A DNA stretch of 64,000 bases from an uncultured Desulfovibrio sp. (lineage in GTDB: Bacteria; Desulfobacterota; Desulfovibrionia; Desulfovibrionales; Desulfovibrionaceae): the NCBI RefSeq assembly GCF_944327235.1, contig NZ_CALVHE010000001.1, forward strand, positions 51,114 through 115,113. The letters are read 5' to 3'. A program made the position numbers and the translations under genes. The notes below the pieces were generated by a model. The model did no database searches, was not told the DNA's origin, and saw nothing but the letters and a program-made list of their open reading frames with translations. This document shows, in pieces, positions 58,355 to 64,000 of this stretch; the stretch's first letter is position 1; every line of letters starts with the position of its first letter.

Positions 58355-59449
58355 CTACTGCCTGTTGTCCGTCTTCCGAGATTCGGCAGGTGGCGTGTCC
58401 GCCACGGCGTCCGGAGCGGCCTTGGGATGCGCTGCGTCATACACTCGCATCAGATGCTCAAGGCTGACCTGCGTATAACGCTGTGTTGTGGTCAGACGCC
58501 GATGCCCCAGCAACTCCTGCACGCTGCGCAGATCAGCGCCGCCGTCCAGCAAATGAGTAGCAAAAGAATGGCGCAGCGCATGAGGAGAAAAATGTTTCGA
58601 CACTCCTGCCAGACTGCCCAGACGATCCATACTGCGCACGGCTTCCCGCCGTTGCATCCGCCTGCCGCCCCGCATCCCTACAAAAAGCGCCGCCTCTCCT
58701 TCCGCCGCCAGCAAGGTCCGGTCATCCAGCCATTCCCGTAATGCCGGCACGCAACTGTCGGACAAGGGGGCCATACGTTCGCGATTCCCCTTGCCGAGGA
58801 CACGCACTACACCTGCTGCCAACTGCACATCATCCACATTCAGGCCCAGAGCCTCGGAAATACGCAGGCCCGAACCATAGAGAAGCTCAGCCAAAGCCTT
58901 GTCCCGCGAATGCCGCAGAGGATCGTCGTCAGTACCGCTATCGGCGTCCAACACGGAAAAGATCTCATCGACATTGAGCACACGCGGTTGATGGACCTCC
59001 TGCCGGGGGTTGCGTACGGCCTTTGCCGGGTTTTCCCTCACGTGCCCCATGCGCAAGCCATATTGAAAAAAACTACGCAAAGCGGCCAGCTTGCGCGACA
59101 TGGAGGACCTGGCTTCTCCCCGGCGGAAGAGTTCGGCCAGAAAAGCCTGTACGTCTCTTCTCCCAGCGGAATAAATCCTTTCCGGCGATCCCCCCTGCTC
59201 CGCAAGGAATGCCATGAACTGCCGTAGGTCGGTCAGATAAGCGCGCACCGTTGCCGCAGACAGTCCGCGCTGCGCCTCCAGCCAAAGATGATAGGGAGCC
59301 AGCAACATTTCAATCTGCTGTTCCGGCAATGCGGGACATCCCGACCTGCCGACGGAGGTTTTCCGTCCCTCATCTGCCGAAACCAGGCAGTTCGATCCTT
59401 CCAACTGAGGAAGACGTTCACCTCGCCGCCCCCGGCGCGTGCTCTTCAT
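58355..59449 (-). CDS. xerC: Tyrosine recombinase XerC-like
   Basis: A 364-residue site-specific recombinase, longer than usual because of a basic ~45-residue N-terminal extension. Catalytic residues: R196 (GLRISEAL), K220 (GKGNRER), H290 and R293 (HALRHSF), H316 (LLGHRRL) and Tyr325 (RYTQV). GAGGTGACGCC before ATG 59449 and an ATGA overlap with the dprA stop indicate translational coupling. DprA followed by a Xer protein is a common bacterial order. Together with the XerD-like protein at 348-1313 it would act at dif. Confidence 0.87.
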   Translation of the reverse strand: MKSTRRGRRGERLPQLEGSNCLVSADEGRKTSVGRSGCPALPEQQIEMLLAPYHLWLEAQRGLSAATVRAYLTDLRQFMAFLAEQGGSPERIYSAGRRDVQAFLAELFRRGEARSSMSRKLAALRSFFQYGLRMGHVRENPAKAVRNPRQEVHQPRVLNVDEIFSVLDADSGTDDDPLRHSRDKALAELLYGSGLRISEALGLNVDDVQLAAGVVRVLGKGNRERMAPLSDSCVPALREWLDDRTLLAAEGEAALFVGMRGGRRMQRREAVRSMDRLGSLAGVSKHFSPHALRHSFATHLLDGGADLRSVQELLGHRRLTTTQRYTQVSLEHLMRVYDAAHPKAAPDAVADTPPAESRKTDNRQ

Positions 59450-60816
59450 GGCGTCACCTCATAACGTGCACCGGGGAGACGCCGTATCCGCCCGGAAAGT
59501 TCCAGTTGCAGCAGCAACGAAGGCAGAGTTGACGGACGCACATGCAGGCCCGACGCAAGCTCATCCACATGGAGCGGCCCCTGCCGCAATAAACGCAAAA
59601 TCTCGGCAGGCTTATCCTCAACGACAGATGATGGTGGTTGCCCGGAAGCTCTCGTGCTGCCTGTTGCCGCATCTTCGACTCCAGAGGCCGGGGAGCAGGA
59701 AGAACCATACGACGGCGTCATCGCGGCATGGTGCGCGTAAGCTGCCTTATCCCGCATATGGTCTGGCGCAGTCTCCATCTCGACCGTGCCGACACATTCT
59801 TCTCCAGAAGAAGATGCGAGGGGCTCTCCGGTCGTAGCTCTCAGCAAGACCTGCTCGTCCAAGGCAGACTGCTCGATCCCGTATGGCCGCAGCCGGTCGA
59901 TAAGATCACGTAAAATATCTTCGGCGGAAAAGACAGGTCGCGCTCCCTGACGGATCAGCTCCTGTGCGCCGCAGCAATGTTCGTCCAAAGCTGGACCTGG
60001 GACGGCATATACTTCCCTGTTCTGTTCAAGCGCCGTACGGGCCGTGATCAGACTACCGGATCGCGTCGCCGCTTCCACCACGAGTATCCCCAGAGAAAGT
60101 CCGCTGATGATACGATTACGAATGGGAAAATTCTCAGGCAGTGGAGGCGTGCCCGGAGCAAACTCAGACAGGAGAAGGCCGCCCTCCTCCACCATCCGTG
60201 AGAAAAGGCCGATATTTCGTTGCGGATAGACCCTGTCGATGCCTGTTCCCAACACCCCGATGCTGCGACCTACCTCATGCAGGGCAGCACCGTGCGCACT
60301 GGCATCGATCCCTTGCGCCATCCCCGAAACGATGCTGATGCCGCACGCGGAAAGACAGCGAGCCATGTGAGCAGCGACCCGGAGCCCCTGCTCCGAAGCC
60401 TTGCGTGCGCCGACCACCGCAATTCCGGGCGCGCGTAACAGGCTTATATCGCCACGACAGTACAGAAGGATGGGGGCGTCCGGCAAGGAGCGGAGACAGG
60501 CGGGATACAAAGGATCGCTCCATAGGAGGATACCGGTGGACAGGCGTCGCACCGCATCCCATTCTCTTCTGGCCGTCACTCGCCACGACCCGGACGCCAT
60601 CTCAGCGGCAACGGGAGAATGCATCCCTGTTGTCCGCCACTGGTCAAGCTGTTGCAATGCTTGATAGGCCGTGCCGAAACGCTTCAAAAGCGTAGCCTGC
60701 GTCCTCGGGCCGATCCCCCGGCAATGACGCAAGGCGAGGCTGGCCCAAAATTCCTTGCGGCCAGCCTCGTCTAAATCCTGCCACTGAGGGCAGCGCACTA
60801 TGGCATGTTGTGACAA
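59446..60816 (-). CDS. dprA: DNA processing protein DprA
   Basis: Loads RecA on incoming single-stranded DNA during transformation. The 456-residue protein has an N-terminal HhH-like region (CRGIGPRTQATLLKRFG), the Rossmann DprA fold with YPACLRSLPDAPILLYCRG, VVGARKASEQGL, SGMAQGIDASAHGAAL, GTGIDRVYPQRN and FPIRNRIISGLS, and a C-terminal winged helix (ILRLLRQGPLHVDELASGL). A low-complexity linker (about 310-395) joins them. The frame has no ATG at the right place: TTG 60816 is proposed, GTG 60798 being an alternative. It is 12 bp after cpoB and overlaps xerC by 4 bp. Confidence 0.92.
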   Translation of the reverse strand: MSQHAIVRCPQWQDLDEAGRKEFWASLALRHCRGIGPRTQATLLKRFGTAYQALQQLDQWRTTGMHSPVAAEMASGSWRVTARREWDAVRRLSTGILLWSDPLYPACLRSLPDAPILLYCRGDISLLRAPGIAVVGARKASEQGLRVAAHMARCLSACGISIVSGMAQGIDASAHGAALHEVGRSIGVLGTGIDRVYPQRNIGLFSRMVEEGGLLLSEFAPGTPPLPENFPIRNRIISGLSLGILVVEAATRSGSLITARTALEQNREVYAVPGPALDEHCCGAQELIRQGARPVFSAEDILRDLIDRLRPYGIEQSALDEQVLLRATTGEPLASSSGEECVGTVEMETAPDHMRDKAAYAHHAAMTPSYGSSCSPASGVEDAATGSTRASGQPPSSVVEDKPAEILRLLRQGPLHVDELASGLHVRPSTLPSLLLQLELSGRIRRLPGARYEVTP

Positions 60817-60828
60817 TGTACGCTCAAA

Positions 60829-62001
60829 TCAGCGGCCGATCCCGCTGGAACGGATCTTGCTCGCGGCTTCCGACTTGGGGAAGAGAGCAAGCACCTGCTG
60901 ATACTGCTGGCGCGCTCCCTGCTGATCCCCCAGGCGGCTCATGGTCATGCCGGCCTTGAGCATGGCATCAGCACTCTTGTGGTGCGCGGGGTAACGGCTG
61001 CTGACGGACTGGAACTGTCCCAGCGCCTCCTGCAACTTGCCTTGCGAATACAGCGCTTCACCGATCCAGTATTCAGCATTGGGCGCAAGCTTGCCTTGCG
61101 GATACTGCTGCAGGAACTGACGAAAACGCTGGATGCCTTCTTCCGTGCGACCGCTGCGTACCACCTGCAGGGCAGCCTGATATTCGGCATTTTCCGTCCG
61201 AGGGGAAGACGAAATGGCCGGGGCAGACGTCGCGGAAGGATAAGGCTGGGGCTGCACAGCCGGGATCGGAGCGGCAGGCGCGCCCTGCGCAGGCTGCGGC
61301 GCACCGCTCATGCTGGGCAACTGGGGCACCGGCACCGTTGCGTCGCCTCTGCGAGAGGCGGGCGTACCGGGCGTCACTGACGCAGGCGAAGGCGCAGGTT
61401 GCCGGACCTCAGGCGCAGTAGCCGGAGCGGGAGCCGGAGTCGCCGGGGCCGGAGACGTGGCAGGCAGCGTGGCGGGAGCCATAGCAGGCGGCATACCGAG
61501 CGCGGAAGCGTCCGCGGGTTCTTGCGCCTTGGCGGCAGCGGGCGCTGCAGCCGGGGCAGCGGGAGCTCGCCGCTGCGCAGCAGGCCGACGCGCCGTTCCC
61601 CCACCGGGGAAGGGAGCGGGCTTGCTGGCAGGATTGATGACTCGCGAAGCAGGAGCTTCCTGCTTGGCGGCCTTGGCCTGCTGGGCGGGAGCCGCCGGAG
61701 CGGCGGCGGGAGCACCGGGCTCTCCTCCAGGATTGCGCAACTCGCTCGGGGTGGGATTGTACACCGGGACAGCCACCATGGACGTTTTTCCACCGCGACG
61801 GGTGCGCACTTCATAGGTCGTCTCACTCAATGTGGTGAGCCGCCGATCAAGAGAGTCCACACGCTGCGCGAGTTGGGAAATCCGCTGCGAATTTTCCAGT
61901 ACGCCGGTCCGATTCTCCACTGTGGCCTCTTCCAACTGGCGGTACCCGCAACCGCTGGAAAGGACAAGACATGCCAAAGACAGGGCTGTCAATTTATTCA
62001 T
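60829..62001 (-). CDS. CpoB/YbgF-like lipoprotein with C-terminal TPRs
   Basis: A 390-residue envelope lipoprotein. Signal peptide with lipobox LSSGC (lipidated C18), a coiled-coil segment (about 26-60, ENSQRISQLAQRVDSLDRRLTTL) that in CpoB mediates trimerisation, a ~180-residue Pro/Ala-rich linker, and a C-terminal TPR domain of about 130 residues (ENAEYQAALQVVRSGRTEEGIQRFRQFLQQYPQGKLAPNAEYWIGEALYSQGK). CpoB coordinates PBP1b and the Tol system; no tol or pal gene is adjacent here. GAGGGG precedes ATG 62001. It leads the operon with dprA and xerC. Confidence 0.85.
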   Translation of the reverse strand: MNKLTALSLACLVLSSGCGYRQLEEATVENRTGVLENSQRISQLAQRVDSLDRRLTTLSETTYEVRTRRGGKTSMVAVPVYNPTPSELRNPGGEPGAPAAAPAAPAQQAKAAKQEAPASRVINPASKPAPFPGGGTARRPAAQRRAPAAPAAAPAAAKAQEPADASALGMPPAMAPATLPATSPAPATPAPAPATAPEVRQPAPSPASVTPGTPASRRGDATVPVPQLPSMSGAPQPAQGAPAAPIPAVQPQPYPSATSAPAISSSPRTENAEYQAALQVVRSGRTEEGIQRFRQFLQQYPQGKLAPNAEYWIGEALYSQGKLQEALGQFQSVSSRYPAHHKSADAMLKAGMTMSRLGDQQGARQQYQQVLALFPKSEAASKIRSSGIGR

Positions 62002-62091
62002 TTTTCCCCTCACTCCTCTTCAACAGGAAAAATTCAAAACTTCAAGCTTTACTTTAAGAAACCTCTGCCCAATGAGGCGTTCTTCCAGTAA

Positions 62092-62120
62092 TAAATAAAG
62101 AAATTTCGCCACCAAGGCAA
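62092..62120 (-). promoter_or_regulatory. Promoter of cpoB-dprA-xerC
   Basis: Minus-strand TTGCCT (62115-62120) and TATTTA (62092-62097), 17-bp spacer, about 90 bp upstream of the lipoprotein start. Confidence 0.45.
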
Positions 62121-62288
62121 GCCTTTACCCCCGGGTCGCGCCATTTTCCAGAAAAAAATTCGACAATTTCTTTATTTTTTTGACAAGGCCATGTCTGCCT
62201 CTTGCGACAATACGTTTTTTCAGGCACAAACCTTCTGTACTCTTGTACTGATCCACTTTCCTTTCACGCTATGAGTAAAGGCGGTCGT

Positions 62289-63242
62289 ATGCAGGCTTTC
62301 CTTGCCGATAATCCTGTTTTGCAAAATATCCTGGATATCGCAGCCATCATCATTCCGCTGTCGATGCTCTTTGCCTTCTGCGGCACCTGTATCCTGACGG
62401 TATCCGGCGAGGTCCTCAGCCTGAGACGGCGGCGCAGCTTTTACGGAAAATGCGCCATGCAGCTATCCATGCTGGGGCAGGGACTGGGCTGGACGCTGCT
62501 GGTGGGCGGTCGCGTCTGGCTCTATTTCCTTGAACAGGATATCCCCAGGGGGAGCCTGCTGATCACGATCCATGAAGTCAGCTGGATGGTGCTCGGCCTC
62601 TCGGTCATCTTCAGCTGCATTTATTTTCTGTTATGGAAGGCGCTGGCGCAGTATCCCGGCATCCATATAGGTGTAGGTGTGATCAGCGCCTTGCAAGGCG
62701 CTCTTGCCCTGCTGCTCGTTCTTGCCTGTCTACGCATTGCGGCTGTGACCAATCTGCCGCATGATGAAGAGACCACCATTACGCTGCTGGAAGTATTACA
62801 GCCCGTATGGGGAACGGATTACGCAACCAGCCTTTGCTATATCCCCTTCCTCTTGCTCGCCATGCCGGCCGCCTTTGGCTGCGTCTGGCTGCTGCTGCGC
62901 CGCAAGAAGGACGACTATGGCCGCGATCACTACAATATAGTACTTCCCTGGTGTGCCGGCTGGGCACGCAATGCGTGGGGCATCATCTGGCTGTTGCTGC
63001 TCGTTGCCAGCGGCTTGGAAACGTATCGTTTACTGCAGGGGTCAATACTGAAAACAGGCGATGCCGTAACGGCCGGGATCCGCGTATTGCTTTGGCTTGT
63101 CCCGGTCCTGCTCTGGGCCATGACGACTCGCAGTGAGACCCCGCTGCGCCATAAGGTCGGCCTGAGCATCAGCCTGTTACTGAGCTGCCTGTTCATGTTG
63201 CCCTTTTTCATGGGCCTGAGCAGCTGGACGCCGCTCCCTTAG
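62289..63242 (+). CDS. Polytopic membrane protein of unknown function
   Basis: A 317-residue protein with about eight membrane segments, for example ILDIAAIIIPLSMLFAFCGTCIL (about 14-36), WMVLGLSVIFSCIYFLLW, ISALQGALALLLVLACLRIA, SLCYIPFLLLAMPAAFGCVWLLL, IIWLLLLVASGLETY and ISLLLSCLFMLPFFMGLS. An early loop has GRVWLYFLEQDIPRGSLLITIHEVSW. It resembles no family I can name with confidence. AAAGGCGG lies before ATG 62289; ATG 62271 is an in-frame alternative without a site. Divergent from cpoB, terminator downstream. Confidence 0.7.
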   Translation: MQAFLADNPVLQNILDIAAIIIPLSMLFAFCGTCILTVSGEVLSLRRRRSFYGKCAMQLSMLGQGLGWTLLVGGRVWLYFLEQDIPRGSLLITIHEVSWMVLGLSVIFSCIYFLLWKALAQYPGIHIGVGVISALQGALALLLVLACLRIAAVTNLPHDEETTITLLEVLQPVWGTDYATSLCYIPFLLLAMPAAFGCVWLLLRRKKDDYGRDHYNIVLPWCAGWARNAWGIIWLLLLVASGLETYRLLQGSILKTGDAVTAGIRVLLWLVPVLLWAMTTRSETPLRHKVGLSISLLLSCLFMLPFFMGLSSWTPLP

Positions 63243-63290
63243 AGATTGAAGAGGATGGATAGCCGGAGCACCGGGTGTCCTCCCCTGTTT

Positions 63291-63322
63291 GCCGCCAGTA
63301 CACGATGCTGGCGGCTTTTTTA
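63291..63322 (+). terminator. Terminator of the polytopic membrane protein gene
   Basis: GCCGCCAG (63291-63298) pairs with CTGGCGGC (63308-63315), followed by TTTTTT. Confidence 0.85.
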
Positions 63323-63382
63323 TTTGTGCAATATGATTGCCATGTTATCGCAGCATGACCAGACGACGGCTGAAGATCGTAA

Positions 63383-63528
63383 AATATTTTCAGTTTGAAA
63401 CGCCTCGCGTTTCAAACCGTACGGTTCGGCGTTTCGCGAAAAAAAGCGTTTTTCCCGCTCACTTTCGGCCGGACGACGCTGTGCTGCCGCCTCGCGTTTT
63501 GCCTCCTTCCTCAAAGGAAAAACGCTCA
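63383..63528 (+). repeat. Family A dispersed repeat, diverged copy
   Basis: ATATTTTCAGTTTGAAACGCC, TCGCGTTTCAAACCGTACGG, GTTTCGCGAAAAAAAGCG, then TTTCGGCCGGACGACGCTGTG and CCTCGCGTTTTGCCTCC to AAAAACGCTC. The left terminal AGAGC has been lost. Confidence 0.75.
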
Positions 63529-63578
63529 AGGTTGGCCATCCTCGATGGAGAACGCTCTCAAAAAGAACACATCTCGCA

Positions 63579-63615
63579 GCAAAAGACCCCGGCCAGTTTT
63601 TGCGGCCGGGGTCTT
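63579..63615 (-). terminator. Terminator of the TPR gene
   Basis: AAGACCCCGGCC (63583-63594) pairs with GGCCGGGGTCTT (63604-63615); on the minus strand TTTTGC follows. Confidence 0.8.
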
Positions 63616-63649
63616 ACTCTTACGATACAGAAAAATGCGAACCAGCGCC

Positions 63650-64000
63650 TTAAATAGCGCCGCCATTTTCCGCTGATTTCAGCTGAGCCAGCAAAGTTTT
63701 TGCCGGTTCATAGTCAGGATCGAGCTCAAGGGCGATCTCCGCAGCCTGCTTGGCCTTATCCTTACTATAACCAAGGGACAGCACCTGCGCCATATTGTAG
63801 GCCACAACAGGCGATGTGCGGGGAAGACTGGAATTGAGGCCCAGAGCCTTGAGCATGAAACGATTGGCGTTTTCATACTCCTTGCCTTCGGCGTGCGCCA
63901 TGGCAATATTGTAATAAAGCTCACTGGAATTGGGAGCGATCTGCAGCGCGCGCTTGTATTCCACGATGGCGTCAAGCCACCTCCCCTGCTTGCGCAGGCA
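63650..64000 (-). CDS. TPR-repeat protein, C-terminal part (runs off the right edge)
   Basis: The last 116 residues of a tetratricopeptide-repeat protein: GRWLDAIVEYKRALQIAPNSSELYYNIAMAHAEGKEYENANRFMLKALGLN, then MAQVLSLGYSKDKAKQAAEIALELDPDYEPAKTLLAQL. Two to three TPR units are visible with the W/L/G/Y/A/F/A/P spacing. The N-terminus is outside the window, so domain context and function cannot be given. TPR proteins mediate protein-protein contacts. Confidence 0.8.
   Translation of the reverse strand, partial: CLRKQGRWLDAIVEYKRALQIAPNSSELYYNIAMAHAEGKEYENANRFMLKALGLNSSLPRTSPVVAYNMAQVLSLGYSKDKAKQAAEIALELDPDYEPAKTLLAQLKSAENGGAI

Overview
The window is a 64 kb chromosomal stretch of a GC-rich Gram-negative bacterium, most likely a Desulfovibrio-type member of the Desulfovibrionaceae. 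The evidence is a set of recognisable families with that flavour: a tRNA nucleotidyltransferase-type DHH protein, a PSP1/RicT protein next to metG, an AddAB-like nuclease pair, QueH instead of QueG, and a Mn-type pyrophosphatase. Outer-membrane export and lipoprotein genes are also present. This is inference from gene content; no rRNA or phylogenetic marker was compared.

Layout. 1-3.2 kb: end of a DHH-type tRNA nucleotidyltransferase-like gene, xerD, folK, a small metal-binding membrane protein and ridA. 3.3-7.2 kb: minus-strand operon acpS-nnr-tsaE-lysC, divergent from ugd (7.3-8.7 kb). 9-12 kb: small XRE regulator, methyltransferase, a MarR regulator with a cupin gene, and a molybdopterin-binding protein. 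12.4-15.2 kb: lipoprotein and Wza-type polysaccharide exporter. 15.5-18.7 kb: Zn/Cd/Pb-type P-ATPase divergent from its MerR regulator. 18.7-20.7 kb: YebE-like protein and a duplicated tRNA-Asn. 20.7-25 kb: RNase E/G, queH and a metallophosphoesterase. 25.1-29.3 kb: five tightly packed genes (5-formyl-THF cyclo-ligase, YfiH/PgeF, and an ABC importer for iron chelate or cobamide). 29.7-32 kb: two unknown genes and a nitronate monooxygenase-like flavoprotein. 32.3-40 kb: pfkA-addA-addB operon. 40.2-46.3 kb: HD protein, PSP1, metG, uppP, tRNA-Met and mtgA. 46.9-52.3 kb: S1 protein, HtrA/DegQ protease and phosphoglucomutase. 52.8-57.9 kb: pseudouridine synthase, an unknown Cys-rich protein, rpmB, a rhomboid protease and ppaC. 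58.4-62 kb: cpoB-dprA-xerC operon. 62.3-64 kb: a polytopic membrane protein and the end of a TPR protein.

Most of the window is housekeeping: envelope precursor supply (ugd, pgm, uppP, mtgA, wza), translation (metG, rpmB, S1, tsaE, queH, tRNAs), recombination (xerC, xerD, dprA, addAB) and metal or solute transport. I see no prophage, CRISPR array, restriction system or intact insertion sequence.

The least ordinary content is in the intergenic DNA. Two families of short, hairpin-rich dispersed repeats recur: family A (about 110-147 bp, TAGAGC-like ends, seven copies) and family B (about 130-350 bp, an AT-rich end with gttaac followed by GC-rich palindromes, about ten copies). They cluster, lie next to each other, and in four places their terminal TAG is the stop codon of the preceding gene. 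A related-looking element at 1982-2131 holds four hairpins in a row, and a 52-bp perfect palindrome sits just upstream of pfkA. Two genes (folK, marR) have strong promoters placed so that the transcript would start on the A of the ATG, suggesting leaderless mRNAs; the marR promoter also carries a palindrome that recurs in front of the cupin gene.
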